Notes: a model not told the origin generated them from the letters alone. Shown: positions 11,501 to 23,929, numbered from the stretch's first letter. The stretch is 64,000 nt of DNA from Diacronema lutheri (GCA_019448385.1 JAGTXO010000064.1:123139-187138); one strand, 5' to 3'. Program-made: numbers and translations.

Positions 11501-12986
11501 GTCACGGAAGGGGGTACGGAAGGCGGTACGGACCTCACGCGCGGGACGGACGTGACGGCGTGGAGCACGACGTGCGCGTCGGGCGCGACGTCGCAGGCGG
11601 CGTCGCTCGTCGAGGCGCTCGAGGCGGGCTCGCGGCTGCTGCTGCTCGACGAGGATTCAAGCGCGGCCAACTTCTTGTGCGCGCTGCCCGCGAGCTCGGC
11701 ACACGCCGTCGCTGCCGCTGCCGCTGCCGCTGCTGCCCCTCTCCTCACCCCTCCCCTCCCTCTGCTCGCCCCGCCCCGCCATCCCGCCCACCTCCCATCG
11801 CCCCCCCCCCCCCCCCCCCCCCCCACCCCGCCCCCCATCCGCCCCCCGCAGGGCGCGCGACGCGCTGATGGCGTCGCTCGTCCCGCCCGCCGCCGAGCCG
11901 CTCTCCGCGCTGCTGCACAAGGTGCACGCCCTCGCCGCCGTCCCGCCACCTCCGAACCGCCCGCCGCAGCCGCCCGCCGCCATCGTGGACGGACCCGCCG
12001 CCATCGTGGACGAAACCGCCCCCGAAACCGTCTCCGTCGTTTTGGCGCTTGGCGCATGCGGCGCGTGGCTCGCCGCCGCCGACACCGTCATCGTGATGAG
12101 CGCCTTCCTCCCCATGGACGGCACCGCGCGCGCGCGCGCGCTTGTCGCCGGCGCGGGCGGGCAGGCCGCGCTCGCGCCGCAGGCGCCACTCGGCGGGTCG
12201 ACGCTCAACGTTGGCCGCGCGCCCATTCGCGAGGCGTTCGTCGCCGCGATGGCCGGGCGGATGACGACACGTGGCGCGCGCACCGTCGTCTGGGGCGGCG
12301 GCGTTGGCGGCGGCGCGCGCGCGCCGCCCGCCGCGCTCGGTGGCGGCGGCGGCGCAGGCGGCGGCGACGACGGCGGCGGCGCGCATGGCGGCGGGTACGG
12401 CTCCGCCGAGGCGGTCGCGGCCGTTACGCCCGACGAAACCGTCCTCAGCATGGAGGCGTGCCCGCAGCTCGTCGAGGGCACGCAGACGCGCGCGCTCGGC
12501 GGCGCGCTCGAGGCCGTGGCCCGGCGCCTCATGGGCAGCGGCCGCTCGCTCGCGCACGTGCTCGCGCAGCTCGAGGCGGAGATGGACGCGCACCCGCTTG
12601 GCGACGTTGTCGGCCTGCCAGCCTCCGGCCAGCTCGCGCGCCCGCGCGCGCTCGAAGTAGCCGCGGCGTGTAACCGACTGCGCGGCGCGCGCTTCGCGAT
12701 GCGCGCGTCGGCGCCGGCGGCGGGCGGCGGCGGCGCGGCGGCGGCGGGCGGCGGCGGCGCGGCGGCGGCGGGCGGCGGCGCGTGGACGCGCGAGCAGCCG
12801 ACGGCCAAGCGCGGCCTCGACGACGGCGCGGACGGACCGACGGCTGCGGGCGTGGCGGGCGCGCGCGCCGTGGCGGACAGTTGGGAGGAGTTTGAGGCCC
12901 TGGATTTGCCGTTACAGGTCCAGGATCCTCGCTCAGTGGAGGACGATGGCGACGCGGTCATGTCCCCCGGCAGGCGCTCTGGTTGA
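8592..12986 (+). CDS. ABC-class predicted ATPase (PF09818-type, MRB1590-like)
   Basis: Exons 8592-10056, 11319-11676 and 11852-12986 join in frame (985 aa), all GT-AG. The protein opens with an RGG/Gly-rich segment, then shows the family's blocks in order: LDELRRIDGKPYPAYRAL, the LQFERVQADAYAPPS block, a PSSFVLERTAV block, a GLPAAGRAVLGGLAAHAL block, FIGHGSILPR, then Walker A GGAYHGKSTLL. Exon 2 carries GVYDVARGDGRE, AEDGR, the signature-like ASGATSQAASLVEALEAG and Walker B LLLLDEDSSAANF; exon 3 continues with LARDALMASL and ADTVIVMSAFLP. Poly-Gly insertions separate the blocks. A trypanosome relative, MRB1590, is associated with mitochondrial RNA editing and binds RNA; that role is not implied here. 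The tail-to-tail gap to the SPX gene is 122 bp. Confidence 0.88.
10105..11045. repeat. 60-70-bp minisatellite, 13 copies, in ATPase intron 1
   Basis: Thirteen copies of a unit containing TTCCAAACGCGGGTGCACTG and ACGCACCTGCCCCCTTCC, differing mainly in the number of internal CCACC steps. They fill most of the 1,262-bp intron 10057-11318. Downstream are C tracts and three copies of a ~28-bp CCACCCCGCCCTCTCCCACC unit (about 11,157-11,240), then a C tract just before the acceptor at 11318. Confidence 0.85.
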
Positions 12987-13108
12987 CGCTGCACTGCTTG
13001 AGTCTTTGGAGGGGGGGAGGGGAGAGGGGGCACGACGTGAATTGAGAGCGTTTTCAGCGCCAGCGGTGTCAGACTGCGTGCCTCGCCCCCTTCTCTCTCT
13101 CCGCAGCG

Positions 13109-14633
13109 TCACACAAAGGAGGGCAGCGGCGGGATGTCAAACCCGCCAAGCGCACACGCCGCCGGGAAATCAGTCGACGGCCCCGGCCGCCGCGCCTCTG
13201 CGCTCAGCCCGCGCAAAACGCCCTCCAACCTGTCAGCGAGCGCGACGGCCGCGGCGGTCTCGTCAACGGCCATCGCCGCCCGCCCGTCGTCGCAGTCGTC
13301 CGACAGCGTGTCGGCGAGCGCGGCGGCGGCCGCTGCCGCCGCGAACACAGCCGCGCCGCCCCCGCCTCCGCCACCGCCTCCGCCTCCGCCACCGCCACCG
13401 CCTCCGCCCCCGCTTCCGCCGCCATCGCAGCCACCGCCCGCCGCGCCGCTCGCGCCCGCCGCGCCCGCCGACGCGCGCATCGCCGACGCGCGCCGCCCGC
13501 GGAGCAAGAACTCGGCAATCACATCGCACGACGACGATCGGTCAAGCATCTGCGCGTCCGGCGCGTGCTCGCCGCCGGACGCCGCCGCCGCCGCGCAGTG
13601 CGCGCCCGCGTCGCGCGCGGCGTGCAGCGCACGCGCGGCGGCGTCCGACGCGTCGGCGCCGCCGCCCGCCGCCGCGGCGCGCGCAAATGCGAAGACCTCG
13701 TCGAAGCCCGTCGACGAGATCGAGTCCGCGCGCGAGTAGCGCCGCGACTGCGCGCCCGCCGCCGAGCCCGAGCCCGCGCCCGCGCCTCCGCCCGCACCTT
13801 CGAGAGGCTGACCCGCCAACGCGTGCGAGCCGTGCGTCCCAGACGACTGGCGCAACATCGCGACGCGCAGCCCTGCGCGCACCGCGCGGTCGAGCGCGCG
13901 CGCGTTCGCGAGCGATGCCTCGTCGGCGTTGGCGAAACGGTCAACGAAACGGTCGACGCCATTCGAATCGCCGCCCGCGACGAGCGCGCCGCCGTCGGGC
14001 GCGCGCGCAGCGTGCGCGTGGGCGTGGGCGCCGTCGAGGCTGCCTTCCGCGCCACCGCTCCCGCCGCCGACGCCGCCGCTGCCGCCGCCGCCGCCGAGCA
14101 CGTCCGACGTCGTCGCGGACGGCGCGGACGGCGCAAACTCGTCGAGGGACAGGGAGAGAAGGAGGTCGTGCAGCAGGGCGGAGGAGTCGCCAAAGAGTCC
14201 GGAGCGGCCGTACTCCTCGGCAAACCACGCGGCGCCGTGCGTCCCGCCGTGCTGCTTGTCGTGCTTCTTGACGATCTTGCGCGCCGCCGTCGCGTTGAGC
14301 TCGACCCACGACGCGAGCTTGCACGCCTCGCGCAGGAGCACGGAGTCGACCGCGTCGATCACATCGGCGAGAGCGACATCGAAGGAGGTCTCGAGCTCGC
14401 AGAGCGAGTGCTTGAGCACCGTGAAGAAGTGTAGCTCGTCCGTCTTCTTGAGCACCTTCTTCATCTGCTTGTACGGCAGGCACGGCTGCGGGCGCACGTG
14501 CGCGTGCGCGCACGCGGCGCGCGAGGCGTCAGCCATGCGGCGCGGGCGAGCTGCTGCGCAAGCGCGTCGCTGCGCGCCAGCGCACCAGGTCAAACGTCGG
14601 CGCGACCGCCTCCATCTCCTTGCCAAACTTCAT
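13109..14633 (-). CDS. SPX-domain protein
   Basis: Exons 14633-14586 and 14485-13109 join in phase (474 aa) across a 100-bp GT-AG intron. The start gives the hallmark SPX opening MKFGKEMEAV, and exon 2 supplies LPYKQMKKVLKKTDE, FFTVLKHSL and the C-terminal SPX helix with AARKIVKKHDKQ, the lysine-rich surface that binds inositol pyrophosphates in known SPX domains. The rest is low-complexity Ser/Gly/Ala sequence with no EXS, RING, MFS or VTC domain that I can see, so it resembles stand-alone SPX proteins used in phosphate sensing. Stop at 13109; the start lies 98 bp from the divergent patatin gene. The role in phosphate homeostasis is family inference. Confidence 0.8.
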
Positions 14634-14731
14634 CCGACCCGCTCCGACGTGGCCGTCGGCCTCGACGCGTTCCTCGAGTTTCGTTGAAGAGCCGCCCGCA
14701 CTTTTGAAGAGCGGCGCCGTCGTGCCCAGCG
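14634..14731. promoter_or_regulatory. 98-bp bidirectional intergenic region (SPX / patatin)
   Basis: Separates the divergent ATGs of the SPX gene (14633) and the patatin-like gene (14732). No TATA or known motif stands out. Confidence 0.5.
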
Positions 14732-17653
14732 ATGGCGGCGGCGCTGGGCAGCCCGCTCCTGGACGTGAGTTCGGAGGCGGATCGGATCGGCGCGCTCGAC
14801 GAGGAGGAGGCGCTGCGGGCCGAGATCGCGTTCGTGGCGGAGCGCGCCGCGCTCCTCGGCGCGGCCGCCGGCGCGCCACGTGACGCGATCGCCGTCTGCG
14901 TCTCGGGCGGCGGCATCCGCTCGGCGGCGGTCGCGTGCGGCCTCCTCTGGCGGCTGTCGGTCGTCGGCGCGCTGCGGCGGGTGGAGCACATCTCGTGCGT
15001 GTCGGGCGGTGGATTTGTCGGCGCCGCGTACGTCAGCCAGATCGTCGCGATGGCCGCCGCGGCGCCGCCCCGCGAGGCCGCGCCGGCCGGTGAGGCGCCC
15101 CCCCCGTCCGGCGGCGGCGCCGCCGCCGCGCGCGCGCTCGACGGCTTCTACGCGGCGGCGCTCGAGGCGACGGTGCTGCGGATGCAGGCGCGGTGCAACT
15201 GGCTCGTCGGCACCACGCCGCGCGAGCGCTTCACCGCGCTCGCCGCCGTGCCCGCGCTCGCCGCGCTTGCGCCCATCGTCTGGCTCGCCGCGCTCACCGT
15301 CCCGCTCGCGATGTGGGCCGACCTCGGCGCGGGACATGCGCTGCGTGCGCTGGCGTGCGAGCCGGACGCGCGCGCGGCGCGGCGCGACGCCGCCGCGCTC
15401 CTCCTCGCCGGCTGGGAGGCGCGCGTCTGCGCCGCGTCCGTCGCCGCGCTGCTCGTGATCGGCGTGGGCGAGCTCGTGCCGTACGCGTCGCGCTTCCTCG
15501 CGCGCCGTGCCGCCGCGCCGCGCTACGCCGGCTGGCGCGCGTGGAAGGCGTGCCACCAGCTCGCGTCGCGCTCGCTCCTCGTCGCCACCCTCCTCCTCGC
15601 CACCAACGCCCTCGCCCTCGCCCTCCAGCAGCGCGAGCTCGGCGTGCTCTCCGTGCCCTCGCCCGCGCCCATGGCAGCGGCCGCGCGCGCCGAGCTCGGC
15701 GACGCGCTCGCGTGCGCGTGCGCGCAGTACGCGGCGGGCGGCGCGCGCGGGCCGCACGGCGCGCGCGCATGCGTCGACGATCCGACGCGCTGGGGCGTCC
15801 GCTGGCCGCCGCCCGCGCCGCCGCTCGCGCGCGCGGCCGGTGGGCCGGCGGGCGCGCGCGGGGCCGGTGGGCCGGCGGGCGCGCGCGGGGCCGGCGGCGC
15901 GTGGGCGCGCGCGCGCGCCGCCAACAGCAGCGACGCGGAGGAGGCGGCGGCGGCGTGCGCGGCGCGCGCGCCGACCGAGCTGGCCGCGACGCTCGAGCGC
16001 CTCGCCGTGCCCACCGCGGTGTACGCCGCCTACTCCGTGCTGGCCACGTGCGTGCGGCGCGGCGCGGCGCGCGGCGCGCGGCGCGGCGCGCGGCGCGCGG
16101 TGGCCGGCGGCCGGCGGCCAGCGGCGCGAGGGTCGCACGGTCGTTGAAGGGCGTGGTACACAGCGCGCGGCTCAGGGGCCATTTTTCCCCCTTTTCCCGC
16201 CGCTTTTTCTCGCCGCCCGTTTCCCGCCGTTTTTGGGGCGCCTTTTCGTGTGTGTTCGTTTCTCCTGCGCCGTTTGGCCCCTCCCCGTCCGGTGCGCAGG
16301 TGCGCGCTGTTGCTGCTCTTGGCGGTCGCGCTCGGAGGCGCGGGCGTCGCCTCCCTCATGTGCGCAGCAGTTGGGCCTCTCGTACTCGTCTACTCGGTGG
16401 GTGAATACTCACATATACACTCCTTTCGCCCCACCAACGCCCCCTCACCTGCCGTACGCACCCGCGTACCCGCAATCTCGCGCTTGCCTCATGGCGCGCC
16501 CTCGCCCCATCGCCCCCGCCCCACCGCCCGCCGTTGGCCGACTTGTCACCGGGCGCAGGTCGCGCGCGTCGCGCAGTGGCGCGTGTTCGGGCCCTTGACC
16601 GGCCAACCGCTCCGCGGTCTGGGCTTGGAGGGCGTCATGCGACGCCTTGGCGAAGCCGGCTGGTTTGGCGCGGGCGCAGGTGGCGGTGGTGGCGGCGGCG
16701 GGTCGCACCTCTCCGCCGCCGCCGCCGCCGCCGCTTCTAATGCTGCTGCACATGGTGCTGATCTACCGTCATTTTCACTGGCGCAGTGGCAGGCGCTGCA
16801 GGTCTGTACAACGGCAGTGACGCTGCTGCTGCTGCCGCTGCTGCCACGGTGCGCGCGGCGCACGCGCGCTCCACCGCCGTGTCGCTTCCTCCTTGCCTCG
16901 CCGATCCTGTCCCCTCGCCTCTGTGTGCGCACCCCCATGCAGCATGTGCCCATATCCTCGCACCTGGTGGTTGGAGGGTCGCATGCAGCATGTGCCTTCA
17001 GCCCTGCACCATGCTTCCGCTCGCTCGCACCCGCCCCGGCCACCAATTGCTCGCGCCGACCCTTACATGCACCGCAGCGGCACTGTGATACCACCTGACG
17101 CCACTGACACCCTGCACGCTCCACACCGCAAACGTCGCGCACTGCATGCACCCATCGGCGCGTCCACGCCCCCTTCACGCGCAGCTGCGGCTCGATCCTT
17201 CGAATCCACTTCACGCGCCGGCTCGTGCGCGCCTTTTTCGCGTCGGGCGCCGACTTTGCCTGGGAAGCCGCCGCGTCGTGCGCGCACGCGCCGCAGCTCA
17301 CGCTCGGCTGCACCATCTCAGATTACCAGCGGCCGGCGGACGCCCGCCATTTTGCGCCCTTCTCCATCGGCACGCACTTCCTCGGCTCGGCTCGCTCGGG
17401 TGCGCGCAAATGGCGCGAGAGTGCCGCCGTCGCCCAGGGCCGCAACGCGCGCGCGCTCTTTTCACACGCCAAGGCGCAGTTCTGTGGCGCGCCGCGCGGC
17501 GCGCATGTGTGCTGCTCGCCCTCCCGTATAGCCCACCCCACTTCGGACCCGCTGCGCCGTCCGCTGCGCGCCCTACGTCGAGCCCAATTCACCCGCTGCG
17601 CAGTTGCGCGCCGCGCGCGCCGGCGCCGCGCGCCTGCCTTCCTGCCTGCCTGC

Positions 17654-17686
<33 letters not shown>

Positions 17687-20600
17687 TCCTTTTCTGCTTC
17701 CCCAGGCTACTTGCCCATAGGCGCATGCAGCCAGCCGCTTACGGTGGGTATGGCGCTCGGCATCTCGTCAGCGGCGCTCGACCCGACGGGCGACATGCTC
17801 CTCGCGGCCAAGCCCGACCGCGCCTCCACGCGCTTCTGGCTGACTGTCCTTGGCCTCACACTGGGCGACTGGTTGAAATTCGGCGCGCCGCGCGGCCGCG
17901 CGACGGACAAGCGCGCGCGCGCTGCGCGCTGGCGCGGCGCGCACGCGTGGTTTGCGCGGGAGGCGCGCGCGCGCGGAGATAAGGGCGCGCGGCGCGCTGG
18001 CGCGGGCGCGAGCGTGGGTGCGGGCGCGGCGGCGCTCGCGCCCGCCAGCGCGGTGGTGGGCGCAGCGGCGGCACCGGGCATGGCGGGCGCGAGCGGCGAG
18101 CCGGGCGCGCGCGCGTGCGCCGAGCGCGCGCCGGCGCGCGCGCGCGCGCCGTGGTCGCGGCGGTGGCAGCGGCTGCCGGCCGCGCCGGACGCGAGCCAGT
18201 GGGCCGAGCTGCTGCTCTGCGCGACAATCCTACTCGTGCTGCTCGCGCTCAATTTTGAATTCGGTGGCGCGCGGCGCGCCGGGCCGCCGGCCGCCGCTCC
18301 GCCGCCGCCGAGCGCGTGCGCGCTCGTCGGCCCTGCGTGGCTGTTTCTCGGCGCTGCGCTTGGTGGTTACTGGGTGTGCAGCTTTTTCGGCAGCTTTGAC
18401 CGTTTCAGATGGGCGCAGTCCGGGCACGTGATCCGGCAGCTCCGGTCGGTGCTGCTGCTCGTGCACAAGGCGGTTGGGCCGCCGCCATTCTTGAGGCTCT
18501 CCGACGGCGGCCTCTGTGAGAACACGGGCCTTCTCGCGCTGCTTGCGCGCCGTCACCGCTGGTCCGCGCGCCGCGCACGTGCGAGTCCGCGCGCGCGCCC
18601 CGGCCGACGAACCGGCCGGCCGGCGGGCCCTCTTCTCATCTTCACCCTTAACCGAGCCCACACCCTCACTCAAAGCCGAAACTCGAATCTTTCCTCAGCC
18701 CAGGCGCCCGCCCGCGCAGCGCTGCGGGCGCACCGCGCGCATCACCGTTCGCCAAGGCCGTTCGCCATGGCCACGCTGCTGCGCGCACGCTGCGAGCTCT
18801 GCCGCGACCGCGCGCGTTGCCATGCCATGCAGCGTGCGGCACCAGCCATGCCATGCAGCATGCGGCACCAGCCATGGCATGCAGCATGCGGCACCAGCCA
18901 TGGCATGCAGCGTGCGGCACCAGCCATGGCATGCAGCATGCGGCACCAGCGATGGCATGCAGCATGCGGCACCAGCCATGGCATGCAGCATGCGGCACCA
19001 GCCATGGCATGCAGCATGCGGCACCAGCGATGCCATGCAGCATGCGGCACCAGCCATGCCATGCAGCATGCGGCACCAGCCATGCCATGCAGCATGCGGC
19101 ACCAGCCATGCCATGCAGCATGCGGCACCAGCCATGCCATGCAGCATGCGGCACCAGCCATGCCATGCAGCATGCGGCACCAGCCATGGCATGCAGCATG
19201 CGGCACCAGCCATGGCATGCAACATGCGGCACCAGCCATGGCATGCAGCGTGCGGCACCAGCCATGGCATGCAGCATGCGACACCAGCCATGCCATGCAG
19301 CGTGCGGCACCAGCCATGGCATGCAGCATGCGGCACCAGCCATGCCATGCAGCATGCGGCACCAGCCATGGCATGCAGCATGCGGCACCAGCCATGGCAT
19401 GCAGCATGCGGCACCAGCCATGCCATGCAGCATGCGGCACCAGCGATGGCATGCACCATGCGGCACCAGCCATGGCATGCAGCATGCGACACCAGCGATG
19501 GCATGCAGCATGCGGCACCAGCCATGCCATGCAGCATGCGGCACCAGCCATGCCATGCAGCATGCTGCACCAGCCATGCCATGCAGCGTGCGGCACCAGC
19601 CATGCCATGCAGCGTGCGGCACCAGCGATGCCATGCAGCATGCGGCACCAGCCATGGCATGCAGCATGCGGCACCAGCCATGGCATGCAGCATGCGGCAC
19701 CAGCCATGCCATGCAGCATGCGGCACCAGCCATGGCATGCAGCGTGCGGCACCAGCCATGGCATGCACCATGCGGCACCAGCCATGGCATGCACCATGCG
19801 GCACCAGCCATGGCATGCAGCATGCGGCACCAGCCATGGCATGCAGCATGCGGCACCAGCCATGGCATGCACCATGCGGCACCAGCCATGGCATGCAGCG
19901 TGCGGCACAAGCCATGGCATGCACCATGCGGCACCAGCCATGGCATGCACCATGCGGCACCAGCCATGGCATGCAGCGTGCGGCACCAGCCATGGCATGC
20001 ACCATGCGGCACCAGCCATGGCATGCACCATGCGGCACCAGCCATGGCATGCACCATGCGGCACCAGCCATGGCATGCAGCATGCGACACCAGCGATGGC
20101 ATGCAGCATGCGGCACCAGCCATGCCATGCAGCATGCGGCACCAGCCATGGCATGCAGCATGCGGCACCAGCCATGGCATGCAGCATGCGGCACCAGCCA
20201 TGGCATGCAACATGCGGCACCAGCCATGGCATGCAGCGTGCGGCACCAGCCATGGCATGCAGCATGCGACACCAGCCATGGCATGCAGCGTGCGGCACCA
20301 GCCATGGCATGCAGCATGCGGCACCAGCCATGGCATGCAGCATGCGGCACCAGCCATGGCATGCAGCATGCGGCACCAGCCATGGCATGCAGCATGCGGC
20401 ACCAGCCATGCCATGCACCATGCGGCACCAGCGATGGCATGCAGCATGCGGCACCAGCCATGGCATGCAGCATGCGACACCAGCAATGGCATGCAGCATG
20501 CGGCACCAGCCATGGCATGCAGCATGCGGCACCAGCCATGCCATGCAGCATGCGGCACCAGCCATGGCATGCAGCGTGCGGCACCAGCGATGCCATGCAG

Positions 20601-23045
20601 CATGCGGCACCAGCCATGCCATGCAGCGTGCGGAACCAGCCATGCCATGCAGCATGCGGCACCAGCCATGCCATGCACCATGCGGCACCAGCCATGGCAT
20701 GCAGCATGCGGCACCAGCCATGCCATGCAGCATACGGCACCAGCCATGGCATGCACCATGCGGCACCAGCCATGGCATGCAGCGTGCGGCACCAGCCATG
20801 CCATGCAGCATGCGGCACCAGCCATGGCATGCACCATGCGGCACCAGCCATGGCATGCAGCATGCGGCACCAGCCATGCCATGCACCATGCGGCACCAGC
20901 CATGGCATGCACCATGCGGCACCAGCCATGGCATGCAGCATGCGGCACCAGCCATGCCATGCACCATGCGGCACCAGCCATGGCATGCACCATGCGGCAC
21001 CAGCCATGGCATGCAGCGTGCGGCACCAGCCATGGCATGCAGCATGCGGCACCAGCCATGGCATGCACCATGCGGCACCAGCCATGGCATGCAGCGTGCG
21101 GCACCAGCCATGGCATGCAGCATGCGGCACCAGCCATGGCATGCAGCATGCGGCACCAGCCATGGCATGCAGCATGCGGAACCAGCCATGGCATGCAGCA
21201 TGCGGCACCAGCCATGGCATGCAGCGTGCGGCACCAGCCATGGCATGCACCATGCGGCACCAGCCATGGCATGCAGCATGCAGCACCAGCCATGGCATGC
21301 AGCATGCGGCACCAGCCATGCCATGCACCATGCGGCACCAGCCATGGCATGCACCATGCGGCACCAGCCATGGCATGCAGCATGCGGCACCAGCCATGGC
21401 ATGCACCATGCGGCAACAGCCATGGCATGCACCATGCGGCACCAGCCATGCCATGCACCATGCGGCACCAGCCATGGCATGCACCATGCGGCACCAGCCA
21501 TGGCATGCAGCATGCGACACCAGCCCCGCCGCTGACCGCCTCGCATCCGCCCCGCATGCGCGCGCGCTTCGCGCCGCGCGCGTGTCACGCCACGCGCCGC
21601 CCACCGCCCACACGCCGACCGCCATTGGTTACACGCCGTGACGCACGCGCCGTGACGCACGCACGCGTCACATGCGCGCGCAGGATTGTTGCCGTCGATG
21701 CGTCGCACGACCCGCGCGCGTCGCTCGCGACGGTGCGCAACGCTTTGCGCGCCGCGGCTGACCGCCGGCTGTGCTCGCTCTACGACCCAGAATGCCCCGG
21801 CAGGGACGTTGACGTCGCGCTTGCGCAGCTCGCGCGTGGAGAGCGCTCGCACCTTCGCCTTGCGATCCGGTGCGCAGGCACCCGCCGCTCGCCGCCCAGC
21901 AGCGCGGACGCTTGGTGGCGCGAACCTTCCGCGAACCTTCCGCGAACCTTCCGCGAACCTTCCGCGAACCCCCCCCCCCCCCCCCCCCCCCATGCGCTTG
22001 CAGCTATGGGTGGGCGGCGGAGGAGGAGCTCGGCTACCGCGGCGAGCTCTTCCTGATCAAGGTGCCCGCTGCGCCCGCATGGCACTGCATGACCGCCCGT
22101 GACGCTCGTGACGCGCGGCCTTGCGTGACCGCCTGACACGCTGCACCGCTGCGATGCTGCGCCGCGCACAGCGGACTCCACGCGCTGCGCCGCAAAGGCC
22201 GTGGCACGCGGCTGCGTGTTGCCCCTCCCCCTTCCACCCACCCTCTATACTTTCTTCCCCCCACCCTCAATCCTTTTGCTCGCCACCCTTTTGCCCGCCC
22301 TTTCACCCGCCACCCGTCTGCCCGCCACCCTTTTGCCCGCCCTTTCACCCGCCACCCGTCTGCCCGCCACCCTTTTGCCCGCCCTTTCACCCGCCACCCG
22401 TCTGCCCGCCACCCTTTTGCCCGCCCTTTCACCCGCCACCCGTCTGCCCGCCACCCTTTTGCCCGCCCTTTCACCCGCCACCCGTTTGCCCGCCACCCTT
22501 TTGCCCGCCCTTTCACCCGCCACCCGTCTGCCCGCCACCCTTTTGCCCGCCCTTTCACACCCGCCACCCGTTTGCCCGCCACCCTTTTGCACGCCCTTTC
22601 ACCCGCCACCCGTTTGCCCGCCGCTCACGCGCGCACGCTGCGTGCCTCGCCTGCGCGCCGCCCACTCACCGCCGTCAAACGCCATCGCAAGGTTGGCGCG
22701 CCGCGCGCGGACGACGCGCCTGTCCCGCCGCCCATCTCAGCCGACGAGCTGGCGCGGGGGCCGGCTGTTCCACCGACGGCGAACGCGCGCCTGCCCTTTC
22801 CACGCGCCGAGCTGCGCGGCTGCTGCTGCGAGAGCTGCCACGCGCTCTGCTCGCGCGCGGGCTGCGGCGAGCGCTTCCCCTTTTACTCTTCCGCTGCGCA
22901 GTGCTTCACGCCCGCCCTTTTCTCGGCGTTTGCTAGGCTTGGATATGAGCTCGCGACGCCGACCGTCGACCACCTGCTCCGGCGGCAGCGCGAGTGCGAC
23001 GGAGAGGCGGCAGGCCGGCGGCACGAGGGTGCGCCGACGAGCTGA
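14732..23045 (+). CDS. Patatin-like phospholipase, multi-pass membrane type
   Basis: Eight exons join in frame to 1,123 aa: 14732-16047, 16300-16396, 16559-16848, 17185-17399, 17706-18561, 21684-21869, 22004-22061 and 22692-23045; the last acceptor (AAG) is the least certain. Exon 1 has the oxyanion loop VSGGGIRSAA and the nucleophile Ser in HISCVSGGGFVGAAY. Exon 5 has MALGISSAALDP and the catalytic Asp in LSDGGLCENTGLLALLARR. Joined to exon 6 this reads HRW-IVAVDASHDP, the usual continuation in bacterial relatives, then YGWAAEEELGYRGELFLIK and a terminal FPFYSSAAQCFTPALFSAF block. Several hydrophobic segments (exons 1-3 and before the Asp) suggest membrane anchoring. Predicted activity is lipid acyl hydrolase by a Ser-Asp dyad; the substrate is unknown. 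Intron 5 (18562-21683) is 3.1 kb of mostly minisatellite. Confidence 0.85.
18822..21524. repeat. 26-bp minisatellite, roughly 100 copies, in patatin intron 5
   Basis: About 2.7 kb of a 26-bp unit (GCGGCACCAGCCATGGCATGCAGCAT approximately) with recurring single-base variants (CAGCAT/CACCAT/CAGCGT, GCCATGGC/GCCATGCC). The unit holds the palindromes GCCATGGC and GCATGC. It has no stop codon in any frame, so frames of about 1,000 codons stay open on both strands; these are artefacts, because flanking exons splice in phase over it. Confidence 0.92.
22274..22617. repeat. 42-bp minisatellite, about 8 copies, in patatin intron 7
   Basis: Tandem copies of a 42-bp unit built from CCCGCCACCCTTTTGCCCGC followed by CCTTTCACCCGCCACCCGTCTG, with Tct/Ttt and one CAC insertion variant. 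They lie between the exon ending at 22061 and the last exon. Confidence 0.85.
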
Positions 23046-23200
23046 GTCGGAGGCAAAGCCCCCCCTCGATCCCCACTCGAAAGATTGTAACTATTGATTT
23101 TTTCTCAAATGCGCGCGCATGCTGACCCCCAATTGGCTTCGTAGACCGCGCCCGCTCTCTCACTCGGCACCCTGAAAGGGCAAGACGCGCCCACGTCCTC

Positions 23201-23929
23201 TCACTGCCACGGCGAGTGCACCGCCGGCCGGTAGAAGGCCGTCGAGAAGGACTGCACCATCGGCGCGACGGTGCCGATCGTGCCACGCCATTCGGCGCTC
23301 GCGCGCGCCGCCTCGCGCGCACGCATTGCCTCCTGGATCGACGCGTACCGCCACAGCTCGACAAATCGGTTGAGGCCGCCCACGTCGGTCCAGCCCATGA
23401 ACGCGAGCTCCGCGCGCTGCTCGACGTCGACGGCCACTTTGCTCGGCAGGCCGGCGACAAAGGCCTCGCGCAGTTTGGGGATTGGATTGTACCCGAGCAC
23501 CAGCTGATACTCGCGCCACTCATAGACCGCGCCGCGCCGGTCGGCGCGCGGCGCGAACGCGGCCGCGCCGCGCGCATCGGCGCCCGCGGCCGCGACGCAC
23601 TCGAGCGCCTCGACAAAGGCCTCGGAGCGCTCGGCGTGAAGAGCACCGGTCGAGAGCTCGCCGAGCGCCGCGCCAAACTCCGCGTCCGCGCGCGCCGCCG
23701 CCTCGCGCGCGTCGCGCTCGTCATACGACGCGTGCGCGTGCAGCGAGATGACCTCGTTGGCGTCGGCGCCAAGCTCGGCGACGAGGGAGGCGAGGAGGCC
23801 AGGGCGCGCGCGGCTGAGGAGCGGCGCAGCGTTTGCGTGCGCCATCAGGTAGGCCGCGCGCCGCTCAGGCCGCAGCACCGCGCGGCGGACCTCGATGAAC
23901 CCCTTGCCCGCGACGAGTTTGCTCGCCAT
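23201..23929 (-). CDS. NIPSNAP family protein
   Basis: Single-exon 242-aa protein. Its C-terminal half matches the NIPSNAP fold: VYEWREYQLVLGYNPIPKL, then GLPSKVAVDVE, MGWTDVGGLNRFVELWRYAS and WRGTIGTVAPMVQSF, ending in SPWQ. The N-terminal half is a diverged first copy of the dimeric alpha/beta-barrel repeat (YLMAHANAAPLLSRARPGLL). NIPSNAPs are small mitochondrial or vesicle-associated proteins whose biochemical role is poorly defined; in animals they act as mitophagy tags. The start at 23929 is the first ATG and leads straight into the conserved domain. Tail-to-tail with the patatin gene (155 bp) and head-to-head with the RBR gene (231 bp). Confidence 0.87.
   Translation of the reverse strand: MASKLVAGKGFIEVRRAVLRPERRAAYLMAHANAAPLLSRARPGLLASLVAELGADANEVISLHAHASYDERDAREAAARADAEFGAALGELSTGALHAERSEAFVEALECVAAAGADARGAAAFAPRADRRGAVYEWREYQLVLGYNPIPKLREAFVAGLPSKVAVDVEQRAELAFMGWTDVGGLNRFVELWRYASIQEAMRAREAARASAEWRGTIGTVAPMVQSFSTAFYRPAVHSPWQ

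Noticed and set aside
17600-22056. ORFs of about 1,000 codons on both strands with His/Cys/Met repeats (MQHAAPAM-type and MAGAACCMPWL-type)
   Set aside because: They arise from the stop-free 26-bp minisatellite; 26 is not a multiple of three, so every frame is read in turn. Flanking patatin exons splice in phase across it.
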